Assembly (NCBI GenBank): GCA_963728655.1
Contig: CAVSLD010000002.1
Coordinates: forward strand, 62,001-126,000
DNA: 64,000 nt
DNA from: Iamia sp963728655
Lineage (GTDB): Bacteria; Actinomycetota; Acidimicrobiia; Acidimicrobiales; Iamiaceae
Direction: 5' to 3'
Below the pieces are notes generated by a model. That model was not told the DNA's origin. It searched no databases and saw only the letters and a program-made list of their open reading frames with translations. Every line of letters starts with the position of its first letter. Within the stretch, counting starts at the first letter, position 1. The position numbers were made by a program, and so were the translations under genes. Of this stretch, positions 24,749 to 33,527 are shown one piece after another.

Positions 24749-25228
24749 ATGTCGCTGCTCACGCCCGTCGCGGTCAGGGTCGGATCCCTCGGGTTCATGC
24801 CCCGCCTGCTCCCCGCCATCACCGCCACCGACAAGGGGCTCCAGCGGGTCACCGGCGGCCGGGTGTCGATCCTCGACGTCGCCGGCCTCCCCAACCTCAC
24901 CCTCACCGTGGCCGGCCGGCGGTCGGGCCTGGCCCGCTCGACGCCGCTGCTGGCCGTGCCCCGCGACGGCCACTGGCTCGTCGCCGGGTCGAACTTCGGC
25001 CAGCCCTCGCCGCCGGTCTGGGTCGTGAACCTGGAGGCGGCGACCACTGCGGACATCACCGTGAAGGGCACGACCACGACGGTCACACCCCGGCGCCTGC
25101 AGGGCGAGGAGCGGGCCCGGGCGTGGGACGACATGGTCGCGGTGTGGCCCAACTTCAGGCTCTACGCCGAGCGCACCGAGCGGGAGATCAAGGTGTTCCA
25201 GCTGACCCCGACCGAGGACGGACGATGA
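24749..25228 (+). CDS. Deazaflavin (F420)-dependent nitroreductase family protein
   Basis: A 159-aa split-barrel protein of the Ddn/DUF385 family, which uses coenzyme F420 for reduction or quinone chemistry. Family marks: VAGRRSGLARSTPLLAVPRDG, HWLVAGSNFGQPSPPVWVVN, and the end region DDMVAVWPNFRLYAERT. F420 use supports an actinobacterial host. The ATG was chosen over an upstream in-frame ATG because TACCTT sits 7 nt before it. Its stop overlaps the next ATG (ATGA), forming a two-gene unit with the thioesterase. Confidence 0.9.
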   Translation: MSLLTPVAVRVGSLGFMPRLLPAITATDKGLQRVTGGRVSILDVAGLPNLTLTVAGRRSGLARSTPLLAVPRDGHWLVAGSNFGQPSPPVWVVNLEAATTADITVKGTTTTVTPRRLQGEERARAWDDMVAVWPNFRLYAERTEREIKVFQLTPTEDGR

Positions 25229-25698
25229 CCGACACCCCCCACGACGCCGCGGTGGCCGACCACATCCCGCTGCACTCGATGCTCGCCCTGGAGTACGGGG
25301 CGCCGACCGCGGGGGAGGGTCACGCCGAGGTGCGCATGCCGGTGCGGCCCGAGGCCCTGGGCCTCACCGGCAACCTCCACGGCGGCGCCATCGCCACCAT
25401 GGTCGACCTGGCCTGTGCCCTGGCCGCGGTCGGCGTCCACGGCTTCGACCCCGAGAAGGAGTCCCTGGTCACCTCGGACATGCACGTCCGGTACCTCGGG
25501 CGCCCTCGCACCGATGCGGTGGTGGCCAAGGCCGACGTGGTGCGAGAGGGCCGCCAGCTCATCGTGGTCGAGTGCCGGATCGTCGACGAGGAGGACCACA
25601 TCGTCGCCTTCGCCGACTTCTCCATGATGGTCGTCCCCCGGCGGACCCCGCTCGAGGGCCAGGCCGGCCACGTGGCCGCGGTCACCGACGAGGCCTGA
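25225..25698 (+). CDS. PaaI-type hotdog-fold thioesterase
   Basis: A 157-aa single hotdog domain that probably hydrolyses an acyl- or aryl-CoA thioester. The PaaI pattern is visible: GLTGNLHGGAIATMVDLACALA, where the HGG loop and following Asp form the active site, and DMHVRYLGRPRTDAVVAKAD. The substrate is unknown. It is translationally coupled to the Ddn-like gene by a 4-nt overlap and lies in a region of CoA-ester genes. Confidence 0.9.
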   Translation: MTDTPHDAAVADHIPLHSMLALEYGAPTAGEGHAEVRMPVRPEALGLTGNLHGGAIATMVDLACALAAVGVHGFDPEKESLVTSDMHVRYLGRPRTDAVVAKADVVREGRQLIVVECRIVDEEDHIVAFADFSMMVVPRRTPLEGQAGHVAAVTDEA

Positions 25699-25744
25699 GG
25701 ACGACCTGACGGCCCGACCTCGTGGCCGCGCGAACATCGCGGGC

Positions 25745-26929
25745 GTGAGCGACGAGGAGCACGAGGTCATCACCGGCGGCTGGGACCCCCGGCGCGTCTT
25801 CGAGGTCACCCTCGGCGTCCCGATCACCGACGGCAACCGGGTGGAGGTGCTCCGCAACGGGGACGAGATCTTCCCCGCCATGCTCGATGCCATCCGCGGG
25901 GCGGAGCGCTCGATCGACTTCCTCACCTTCATCTACTGGACCGGCGAGATCGCCGAGACCTTCGCCGAGGCCCTTGCCGAGCGGGCCGCCGACGGGATCC
26001 GGGTGCGCGTCCTGCTCGACGCCATGGGGTCCCGTCGCATGGACGAGGCGCTCATCGACCACATGGTCGAGGCCGGGACCCACGTGGAGCGGTTCCGCCC
26101 GCTCCGGGGGGACGCCGACCTGTCCGATGCCGTGCACCGCACCCACCGCAAGGTGCTGGTCTGCGACGGGACGGTGGGCTTCACCGGCGGCGTGGGCATC
26201 GCGGCCGAGTGGACCGGTGACGCCCGGGGCCCCGACGAGTGGCGCGACACGCACTACCGGGTGGAGGGCCCGGGCGTCGACGGTCTGCGTGCCGCCTTCC
26301 TCCAGAACTGGGCGGAGACGGGCCGCTCGCTGCTCGACCCCGAGGTCGACCGGCTCGACCCGCTGGCGACGGCGGGCACCACCGCGCTGCAGGTGATCGC
26401 CGATGGCGACGCCACCGGGCCGAGCGCGACAGGCCTCGCGTTCCACCTCATGCTGGCGGGGGCCGAGCGTCGGGTGCGCATCGCGACGGCCTACTTCACA
26501 CCCGACGAGGACGTGCTCGGGCACATCGTGGAGGCGGCCGAGCGTGGCGTGGCCGTGGAGGTCCTGGTCCCCGGCGAGCACTCGGACAAGGACATCGTGC
26601 GGTGGGCGGGCGAGAGGGACTACCGGCGCCTCCTCGACGCAGGCGTGTCGGTGCAGGTGTTCCAGCCGTCGATGCTCCACGCCAAGGTCATGACGGCCGA
26701 CGGGCGGGTGGCCGTGGTGGGGTCGTCGAACATCAACACGCGGTCGGTGTCCGAGGACGACGAGGTGGTCATGGCCGTCTTCGACGAGGAGGTCGTCGCC
26801 CGGCTCGATCGCGACTTCGACGCCGACCTGGAGCGGGCCGAGGAGCTCGACCCCGAGGACTGGGCCGAGCGGGGGGTGCTGCGCCGGGCGGCCGAGTCGG
26901 CCGCGTCCGCGGTGTCCGACCTGCTCTGA
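25745..26929 (+). CDS. Phospholipase D / cardiolipin synthase-like protein
   Basis: A 394-aa protein with two HKD catalytic motifs: HRTHRKVLVCDGTVGFTGG at about residue 135 and MLHAKVMTADGRVAVVGSSN at about 310. Two HKD motifs in one chain identify the PLD superfamily, including bacterial cardiolipin synthases. The N-terminal membrane helices of classical Cls are missing, so it is soluble or peripheral. The GTG start has GAACAT 7 nt before it, compatible with leaderless transcription. It converges with a lipid-kinase gene, 3 nt between stops. Confidence 0.9.
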   Translation: MSDEEHEVITGGWDPRRVFEVTLGVPITDGNRVEVLRNGDEIFPAMLDAIRGAERSIDFLTFIYWTGEIAETFAEALAERAADGIRVRVLLDAMGSRRMDEALIDHMVEAGTHVERFRPLRGDADLSDAVHRTHRKVLVCDGTVGFTGGVGIAAEWTGDARGPDEWRDTHYRVEGPGVDGLRAAFLQNWAETGRSLLDPEVDRLDPLATAGTTALQVIADGDATGPSATGLAFHLMLAGAERRVRIATAYFTPDEDVLGHIVEAAERGVAVEVLVPGEHSDKDIVRWAGERDYRRLLDAGVSVQVFQPSMLHAKVMTADGRVAVVGSSNINTRSVSEDDEVVMAVFDEEVVARLDRDFDADLERAEELDPEDWAERGVLRRAAESAASAVSDLL

Positions 26930-26932
26930 GGC

Positions 26933-27829
26933 TCAGGCCGGGGCCAGCACCGTCCAGGCCTCGGGCACGACCTCGACGCTGAGCTCGTCGACGTCGCCGA
27001 GGTCCTCGCCGTCGAGGTTGACCGGGATGCCGCCCGGGCAGGTGATGCGGACCGACCGGGCGTCCTGGCGGGTCACGCCGGAGGTGCGGGACGGGTCGTC
27101 GCGCAGCAGGGCCACGCCGAGGCGACCCCGGTCCCTGGCCCCGGCGCCGGTGGCGAGGAGCAGGTCGGCTCGGGCCTCGGTGATCGAGGCATCGGGGGCG
27201 AGCTCGGTGCCGCCCCCGATTGTGCGTCCCAGCACCACCGCCGCCATCAGCAGGTCGCCGTCCGCAGCGGTGACGTCGTCGGCCCTCACGGTCGCGCCCC
27301 AGGCCGGCCGGCGCAGCCCGGCCACGGCCGCGCCGAGGGGGTAGGCCGCCGGCCCGAGGCGATCCTTCAGCCCCGACGCGGTGCGGGCCGCGGCGGCCCC
27401 GAGGCCGACGTGGCACACGTTCACGCCCCAGCGGTCGCCGACGCGGAGGGCGGAGAGCCGTCGGGGCCGACCGCCCACCAGCCGGTCGGCCGCCTCGGCC
27501 GGGTCCACCGGGAGGCCCAGGGCCCGGACGAAGTCGTTCCCGGTGCCCCCCGGGAGCACGCCGACGGGTCGATCGCCCAGACCGGCGTCGATCGCGGCGT
27601 CGATGGTCGCGCTGATGGTGCCGTCGCCGCCGACCACCACCAGGCGGGCCGAGGGGAGCTCGCGCGCCACGGCGACGACGTCGCCGGGTGCATCCATCCA
27701 CCGCACCTGGACCGGGGCGTCCTGGGCCAGGCGGACCAGCACCGGCCCGAGGGCGTCGTCGGCGGAACCGGCGGACGCGTTGGCGGCGACGACCCAGTCC
27801 GGGCCCGCGGGTGATCGGTCGCTGTGCAC
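26933..27829 (-). CDS. Diacylglycerol/lipid kinase family protein
   Basis: A 298-aa DAGK-catalytic-domain protein that phosphorylates diacylglycerol or a related lipid with ATP. LVVVGGDGTISATIDA is the nucleotide-binding GGDGT motif and LPGGTGNDFVRALGLP the second signature. The C-terminal beta domain ends with INGED-like GIPVNLDGEDLG. GGAGGAG lies 6 nt before the GTG start. Together with the PLD-like gene opposite, it points to phospholipid turnover. Confidence 0.9.
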   Translation of the reverse strand: MHSDRSPAGPDWVVAANASAGSADDALGPVLVRLAQDAPVQVRWMDAPGDVVAVARELPSARLVVVGGDGTISATIDAAIDAGLGDRPVGVLPGGTGNDFVRALGLPVDPAEAADRLVGGRPRRLSALRVGDRWGVNVCHVGLGAAAARTASGLKDRLGPAAYPLGAAVAGLRRPAWGATVRADDVTAADGDLLMAAVVLGRTIGGGTELAPDASITEARADLLLATGAGARDRGRLGVALLRDDPSRTSGVTRQDARSVRITCPGGIPVNLDGEDLGDVDELSVEVVPEAWTVLAPA

Positions 27830-27923
27830 GGTGGGCTCCTCCGGTGGGCGCGCCGGGGGTGGCGCCCCGGACCCGCTACCCGCTCGGAGGGCGGCGACGC
27901 CGCTCCGCCCTCCCCAGCGAGAC

Positions 27924-27953
27924 GGGGACCGGCGACCCTAGGGTCCGGTCCCC
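27924..27953. promoter_or_regulatory. Long palindrome upstream of the acyl-CoA synthetase gene
   Basis: GGGGACCGG and CCGGTCCCC are perfect 9-bp inverted arms around a core that itself contains the 10-bp palindrome ACCCTAGGGT. TAGGGT inside it (27939-27944) is a plausible -10, so a bound regulator would cover the promoter. Candidate operator for the gene starting at 28003. Confidence 0.45.
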
Positions 27954-28002
27954 GAGCCCGTGGCCCCGCCGTCGGGGTGGCCGGCCAGAGACAGGAGCAC
28001 CC

Positions 28003-29565
28003 GTGGACCCATCGGTCATCGACGAGCTGCAGATGCACGGCCAGGACGTCCCCTGGCTCGTCCGGCACTGGGCGACGCACAAGCCGGACCACCCCGCCCT
28101 GGTGTGGGAGCCGGCCGACGGCGACGGCCGGACCTGGACCTACGCCGAGCTGCGCACCGCCACCGAGGGCCTGGCCGCAGGCCTGCGCGACCGCGGGATC
28201 GTTCCCGGCGACAAGGTGCTCATCCACGCCGAGAACTGCCCCGAGATGCTGCTGGCCTGGCTGGCGTGCGGGACGGTCGGCGCGGTGGCGGTCACCACCA
28301 ACACCCGCTCGGCGCCGGCCGAGGTGGGCTGGTTCATCGACAAGGCGCGCTGCGTCGCCGCCATCACCCAGCCCGAGTTCACCGAGCACGTGGCCACCGC
28401 CACCGAGGCGCTGCGGTGGGTCGCGGTGATCGGCGACGACGCGCCGGCCGGTGACGTGCTGCCCTTCACCGCCCTCGAGGGCGACGCCGGCTCCTGGGAG
28501 GGGCGGTCCATCGAGCCGCTGCGGCCGTTCGGGATCATGTTCACCTCGGGCACCACCAACAAGCCCAAGGCGGTGGTGCACACCCACGCCAACGCGGTGT
28601 GGGCCAGCCGGGTCGGACCCCGCAACATCGACCTCGGCACCGACGACCGCTACCTCGTCTACCTCCCGCTGTTCCACGTCAACGCCCAGAGCTGGTCGAT
28701 GTTCTCGATCCTCGGGGTGGGGGCCACCGCGGTGCTCATGCCCAAGTGGTCCACCAGCCGCTTCTGGGACGTGGTGGCCCGCAACGGCGTCACCCACATC
28801 TCCCTGATGCCCTTCGTGATCCCGACCCTCATGCAGGAGGACAAGCCCGAGACGGCCCTCCGCATCGGCGTCTTCGGCCTGATCATGGAGGTGCTCGACC
28901 AGATGTGCGGCATCGAGGTCTACGCCGCCTACGGCATGACCGAGACCGTCATCCACGCCACCAACGGCAAGCCCGCCCAGCGGCTGCCTGAGCGCTCGAT
29001 GGGCCACCCGACGCCGGGCTACGAGGCCCTCGTGGTCGACCAGGAGACGGGGGAGCCCTGCCCCGAGGGCGTGCCCGGCGAGCTGTGGCTGCGCGGCACC
29101 CGGGGCATCCAGCTCTTCCTCGAGTACTTCGACAACCCCGAGGCCAACGACAAGGCCTTCGAGGACGGGTGGTTCAAGACCGGCGACATCGTCGTCATGG
29201 GCGAGGGCGGCAACCTCTTCTACCGCGAGCGGGACAAGGACCTGCTCAAGGTGGGCGGGGAGAACGTCTCGGCTCGCGAGGTGGAGGACGTGGCCGGGAC
29301 CGTCGCCGGCGTGGCCCAGGTCGCGGTGGTCGGCAAGCACCACGACTTCCTCGACGAGGTCGTGGTGGCGTTCGTGGTCACCGGCCCCGGGGCCCCCGAC
29401 GATGCGACCCTGGAGGCGCAGGTGATCGAGGCGTGCAAGGCCCAGCTGGCCGACTTCAAGGTGCCCCGGGCCGTCTACGCGGTGGAGGCCTTCCCCACCG
29501 GCACGCTCGACAAGATCCTGAAGAACGAGCTGCGGGCGATGGCCGACGAGCGTCCCGAGGTCTGA
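28003..29565 (+). CDS. AMP-forming acyl-CoA synthetase (class I adenylate-forming)
   Basis: A 520-aa ligase that activates a carboxylic acid to its CoA thioester via an acyl-AMP. The phosphate loop MFTSGTTNKPKAVVHTH, YAAYGMTETVIHAT, GWFKTGDIV and hinge RDKDLLKVGGENVSAREVED are intact, as is the C-terminal catalytic Lys in FPTGTLDKILKNEL. It is full length, unlike the remnant at 10.1-10.5 kb. The start GTG has AGGAG upstream; upstream lies a long palindrome that overlaps its likely -10. The chain-length preference is not predictable. Confidence 0.92.
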   Translation: MDPSVIDELQMHGQDVPWLVRHWATHKPDHPALVWEPADGDGRTWTYAELRTATEGLAAGLRDRGIVPGDKVLIHAENCPEMLLAWLACGTVGAVAVTTNTRSAPAEVGWFIDKARCVAAITQPEFTEHVATATEALRWVAVIGDDAPAGDVLPFTALEGDAGSWEGRSIEPLRPFGIMFTSGTTNKPKAVVHTHANAVWASRVGPRNIDLGTDDRYLVYLPLFHVNAQSWSMFSILGVGATAVLMPKWSTSRFWDVVARNGVTHISLMPFVIPTLMQEDKPETALRIGVFGLIMEVLDQMCGIEVYAAYGMTETVIHATNGKPAQRLPERSMGHPTPGYEALVVDQETGEPCPEGVPGELWLRGTRGIQLFLEYFDNPEANDKAFEDGWFKTGDIVVMGEGGNLFYRERDKDLLKVGGENVSAREVEDVAGTVAGVAQVAVVGKHHDFLDEVVVAFVVTGPGAPDDATLEAQVIEACKAQLADFKVPRAVYAVEAFPTGTLDKILKNELRAMADERPEV

Positions 29566-29713
29566 GGACGACGGGGCATCCGCCGGGTCCTGACCGCCCA
29601 GGGAAACCGGACCGGGGGCGGGAACAGGCGACCGGCGCGGATTGTTGCTGAAAGGTACGGACATTCGGATGGCTAGAGAGGAGCCCGGGCGGGTACCGCC
29701 TGTCCCACCCACC

Positions 29714-31060
29714 ATGGAGATCATCACCATCGAGACGCCGTCGCTCGGCGACCGCAGCTACATCGTCCACGACGGGGACGTCGCCCTCGTCGTGGATCCG
29801 CAGCGCGACGTCGACCGGGTGCAGGCCGCGGTCGAGGCCGCCGGGGTCACCCTCACCCATGTGGCCGAGACCCACGTGCACAACGACTACGTGAGCGGTG
29901 GCCTGGTGCTCACCCGGCTGGCCGGCGCGACCTACCTGCACGCCAGGGCCGAGCCGCTGCGGTTCGACCACCACCCGGTGGCCGACGGTGACCGCGTCGC
30001 GGTGGGGGAGATGGAGGTCGAGGTGGTCCACACCCCCGGCCACACCCCCCACCACCTCACGTTCGTCGTTCGCCACGGTGACGAGCCGCCCGTCGCCTTC
30101 ACCGGGGGGTCGCTCCTCTACGGCACCGTGGGGCGCACCGACCTCATCTCCGCCGCCGCCACCGACGGGCTCACCCGCGCCCAGCACCGCTCGGCCCGCC
30201 GGCTGGCCGCCATCCTCCCCGACGCCACCCGCGTGTACCCGACCCACGGCTTCGGCAGCTTCTGCGCCTCGGCCAAGGGCGAGGGGGAGTCCGACGGCAC
30301 CCTGGCCACGGAGCGCCGGATCAACCTGGCCCTCACCATCGACGACGAGGAGGCCTTCGTCGAGCGCCTCGTCTCGGGGCTCACGGCGCACCCCCGGTAC
30401 TACGCCCAGATGGGGCCGCTGAACCTCGCCGGCGGCGGCCCCGTCGACCTCTCGCCGCCCGCGCCGGTCGACGCCGCCGAGCTGGCCCGGCGCATCCACG
30501 GCGGCGAGTGGGTGGTCGACCTGCGCCAGCGCCGGGCCTTCGCCGCCGACCACCTGGCCGGCACCGTGGGCATCGAGCTGGCCGACCCGTTCTCCACCTA
30601 CCTCGGCTGGCTGCTCCCCTGGGGCATGCCGATCACCCTCCTCGGCGATGACCCGCAGCAGGTGGCCGAGGCCCAGCGGCAGCTGGTCCGCATCGGCATC
30701 GACCGGCCCACAGGTGCAGCCTCCGGCCCCGGGCCCGAGGCATGGGCGCCCGACCACGACCGCCGCACCTACCGGGCGGCCGACTTCGGCGACGTCGCGA
30801 GGCGCGACGGCGGAGTCGTGCTCGACGTCCGCCGTCCCGATGAGCGGGGGGCGGGCCACGTCGAGGGCTCGGTCCACGTCCCCCTCGACGAGCTCCTGGA
30901 CCGGCTGGACGAGCTGCCCGACGACGAGCTGTGGGTCCACTGCGCCAGTGGCTTCCGCGCCAGCATCGCGGCCGCCCTCCTCGACCGGGCCGGCCGGAGG
31001 GTCGTCCTCGTCGACGACGACTTCGACCACGCCTCCGGGTCCGGGCTCCCGATGGCCTGA
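29714..31060 (+). CDS. Persulfide dioxygenase-like MBL-fold protein fused to two rhodanese domains
   Basis: A 448-aa sulfur-metabolism protein. Residues 1-240 are an ETHE1/Blh-type metallo-beta-lactamase domain with THVHNDYVSGG and HTPGHTPHH iron ligands, which oxidises glutathione- or protein-persulfide to sulfite. Two rhodanese domains follow; the second has an active-site Cys loop HCASGFRASIA, whereas the first (VVDLRQRRAFAADHLAG) shows no Cys at the corresponding place. I placed the start at MEIITIETPSLGDRSY, typical for the family; an ATG at 29669 would add 15 residues. It probably detoxifies sulfide or persulfides. Confidence 0.9.
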   Translation: MEIITIETPSLGDRSYIVHDGDVALVVDPQRDVDRVQAAVEAAGVTLTHVAETHVHNDYVSGGLVLTRLAGATYLHARAEPLRFDHHPVADGDRVAVGEMEVEVVHTPGHTPHHLTFVVRHGDEPPVAFTGGSLLYGTVGRTDLISAAATDGLTRAQHRSARRLAAILPDATRVYPTHGFGSFCASAKGEGESDGTLATERRINLALTIDDEEAFVERLVSGLTAHPRYYAQMGPLNLAGGGPVDLSPPAPVDAAELARRIHGGEWVVDLRQRRAFAADHLAGTVGIELADPFSTYLGWLLPWGMPITLLGDDPQQVAEAQRQLVRIGIDRPTGAASGPGPEAWAPDHDRRTYRAADFGDVARRDGGVVLDVRRPDERGAGHVEGSVHVPLDELLDRLDELPDDELWVHCASGFRASIAAALLDRAGRRVVLVDDDFDHASGSGLPMA

Positions 31061-31101
31061 CGCCGAGGAAGACGGTCAGGCGTCGCGCGCCGCCGAGAGG
31101 A

Positions 31102-31155
31102 GGGCCGAAGGTCCTCCCGTGCCCTCGCGTCGGCGCGGGGCGGGACCTTCGCCCC
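31102..31155. promoter_or_regulatory. Two DevR/DosR-like palindromes upstream of the alpha/beta hydrolase gene
   Basis: GGGCCGAAGGTCCT at 31102-31115 and GGGACCTTCGCCCC at 31142-31155 match one consensus (GGGCCGAAGGTCCC or its complement) at 13 of 14 positions each. Their centres are 40 bp apart, close to four helical turns. The nearer one lies about 60 bp before the TTG start. Confidence 0.55.
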
Positions 31156-31212
31156 TTCCCGGATCGGGCGCAGCGGGCCACCATCCGTTGCACGAACAGC
31201 AGGAGGTGCCCG

Positions 31213-32094
31213 TTGGCTGCGACCGGAGCGATCACCGTCGGTGCTCCTCGACCGAGCACCTTCGCGTGGGGCTCTCGCACCCTGGCCTACGAGGAGGTCG
31301 GAGAGGGCGATCGACTCGTGGTCATGCTCCACGGCCTCCTCCTGGACTCCCTCTCCAACCGGGGGACGGCGCGCCGGCTGGCCGACGCGGGATGTCGCGT
31401 GGTGTCCCTCGACCTCCTCGGCCACGGTCGCAGCGACCGGCCCACCCATGCGTCGGAGTACCGCATCGACGTCTACGCCGAGCAGGTCGTGGGTCTGCTC
31501 GACCACCTCGGAGCCGAGTCCGCCGTCCTCGTCGGCACCTCGCTCGGGGCCAACACCTCGCTCTTCGTCGCGGCCCGCCACCCCGGACGGGTCCAGGGGC
31601 TGGTGGTGGAGATGCCCGTGCTGGAGTGGGCCGTGCCCCCCGCCGCCCTGGCCTTCGCCCCGCTGCTGCTCTCGGTCCACTACGCCGCGCCCTTCCTGCG
31701 GGTGGCCGGATGGCTGGCGCGTGCCGTCCCCTCGGGGGTCGACCTGCTCGACTCCACCCTCGGCCTCGTCACCACCGACCCCGATGTGACCGCCGCGGTC
31801 CTCCACGGCGTGCTCGTCGGGCCCGTGGCCCCGACGGTGCACGAGCGGAGCGCCATCCGGGCCCCGGCCCTCGTCCTCGGCCACCGGGCGGACCTCATCC
31901 ACCCCTTCAGCGATGCGGCCAAGCTGGCCGAGCTCCTGCCGGAGGGCCGTCTCGTCCCGGCCCGCACGGCGCTCGAGCTGCGGCTGCGACCCCGTCGGCT
32001 GCTGAGGGAGGTGCAGGTCTTCGTCGACCGGTGCTGGGACGACCGACCGGCGACCCCCATGCCCCAGGGGTCCGTGGCCGGCCCGGCCCGCTGA
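31213..32094 (+). CDS. Alpha/beta hydrolase without an evident catalytic histidine
   Basis: A 293-aa alpha/beta-hydrolase. Oxyanion-hole motif VVMLHGLLLD, nucleophile elbow GTSLGAN (Ser), and an acid candidate in GHRADLIHPFSD are visible. The usual late His is not: the corresponding stretch is ARTALELRLRPRRLLREV, so activity may use another residue or be absent. TTG is the start because AGGAGG lies exactly 6 nt before it and the first ATG (31324) would cut into the fold. Two DevR-like palindromes precede it. It is convergent with the WS/DGAT operon, suggesting storage-lipid metabolism. Confidence 0.8.
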   Translation: MAATGAITVGAPRPSTFAWGSRTLAYEEVGEGDRLVVMLHGLLLDSLSNRGTARRLADAGCRVVSLDLLGHGRSDRPTHASEYRIDVYAEQVVGLLDHLGAESAVLVGTSLGANTSLFVAARHPGRVQGLVVEMPVLEWAVPPAALAFAPLLLSVHYAAPFLRVAGWLARAVPSGVDLLDSTLGLVTTDPDVTAAVLHGVLVGPVAPTVHERSAIRAPALVLGHRADLIHPFSDAAKLAELLPEGRLVPARTALELRLRPRRLLREVQVFVDRCWDDRPATPMPQGSVAGPAR

Positions 32095-32132
32095 CCCCGC
32101 TCCGCAGCCCTCCTCGCCGGTGCGGCCCGGCG

Positions 32133-33527
32133 TCAGACCACCTCGGCGAGCGCCTCGAGGGCATCGAAGCCCTCCTCCACGCCATCGGCCAGGGTGCGCA
32201 GGTCGGGGCAGGCCTCGGGGTCCGCGAAGAGGCCCACCACGAGCCGACCGTCGTAGGAGAGCACCCCGATCGACACGGTGAGGTTGCCGCCGAGGGGGAC
32301 GATCGGCACCGCGTCGAGCATCCGGGCGCCGAGGGCGTAGAGAGGGGCGTCAGGGCCGGGCACGTTGGTGACGATGACGTTGACGAGCGGCTGCCGGTGG
32401 ACCGAGCGGCTGACGACGTGGGCCAGGGAGGTGGGGAACAGGTCGGCCGCTCCCAGGAGGTCGGCGGTGAGCCGCCCCTCACCGCTCGCCTTGTGGGCGG
32501 CCATCGCGCCCTGGACGGCGGAGAGGCGGTGCTCGACGTCGGCGTCGCCGACGGGGAGGCGCACGACGATGCCACCGACCACGTTGCCCAGGTCGCCGCC
32601 CCGGTGCAGGGACACCGGGACCAGGACGTGGAGGGCGAGGTCCGCGTCGACAGGGAGCTCGCCCCGGTGGTCCAGGAGGGTCCGCAGACCGCCGCCGACG
32701 GCGGTGAGGACGAGGTCGTTGACGGTCGCGCCCCGACGGTGCGCAGCCCGCCGGACCTCCGCCAGGTCGCGCCGGACGGCGAGCAGCTGACGGTGCGGGC
32801 CCACGGGGGCGTTGAGCGATGTCGCCGGCGCTCGCAGGGGAGGGTCGAGCAGCGCGCCCAGGCCCCGCACGCCGCGCCCGACCGAGGCCAGCGCGGCACC
32901 AGGTCGCCGCACCTGGGAGAGCGCCCCTGCCACCCGTCCGAGTGGCCCGACCACCCGGTCCCCCAGCCCGGCGAGGAGCTGGGCGGCCGGCGCCGGCGCG
33001 TCGAGCGGCTCCCACCCGGGGGCGGGCGTCGTCGGGGGGCTCGGTTCGAGGTCGAGGAGCACCGAGGCGACCTCCACCCCGGACACCCCGTCGGCGATGG
33101 CGTGGTGGATCTTCTCCACCAGGCCCACCCGGCCGTCGGCCAGGCCGTCGACGAACCAGAGCTCCCAGAGCGGCCTCGACCGGTCGAGGCGCTCGGTGTG
33201 GAGGGTTGCGGCCAGGTCCTGCAAGGCGGCCTGGTCCCCGGGCGCGGCCACCGCGGCCAGCCGCACGTGGTGGGTGATGTCGAAGTCGGCGTCGTCGACG
33301 AGCAGAGGCGGCGCGACCCCGAACGGCGGGGACGCCACGACCTGGCGGAGGCGCGGCACCAGGTGCAGTCGCGACGCCACCGAGTCCTGCAGGTCGCGCA
33401 GCCGGATCCGCCCGGCGTCGCGCAGGGGCCCGGCCTCGAAGGTGCACACCGAGCCGACGTGGGTCGGCGTCCGGGCCGTCTCCGCGGCCAGGAAGGCGTC
33501 GTCGAGGGCGTGGAGGCGGGTGGCCAT
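32133..33527 (-). CDS. Wax ester synthase/diacylglycerol O-acyltransferase (WS/DGAT), second gene
   Basis: A 464-aa bifunctional acyltransferase that esterifies diacylglycerol or fatty alcohols with acyl-CoA to form triacylglycerol or wax ester. The catalytic motif HHAIADG is at about residue 139 and the C-terminal motif NVIVTNVPGPDAPLY is intact. Its ATG overlaps the stop of the upstream WS/DGAT (TGATG), so the two are translated together. Mycobacterial homologue tgs1 is part of the DosR dormancy regulon, which fits the palindrome upstream of this operon. Confidence 0.92.
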   Translation of the reverse strand: MATRLHALDDAFLAAETARTPTHVGSVCTFEAGPLRDAGRIRLRDLQDSVASRLHLVPRLRQVVASPPFGVAPPLLVDDADFDITHHVRLAAVAAPGDQAALQDLAATLHTERLDRSRPLWELWFVDGLADGRVGLVEKIHHAIADGVSGVEVASVLLDLEPSPPTTPAPGWEPLDAPAPAAQLLAGLGDRVVGPLGRVAGALSQVRRPGAALASVGRGVRGLGALLDPPLRAPATSLNAPVGPHRQLLAVRRDLAEVRRAAHRRGATVNDLVLTAVGGGLRTLLDHRGELPVDADLALHVLVPVSLHRGGDLGNVVGGIVVRLPVGDADVEHRLSAVQGAMAAHKASGEGRLTADLLGAADLFPTSLAHVVSRSVHRQPLVNVIVTNVPGPDAPLYALGARMLDAVPIVPLGGNLTVSIGVLSYDGRLVVGLFADPEACPDLRTLADGVEEGFDALEALAEVV

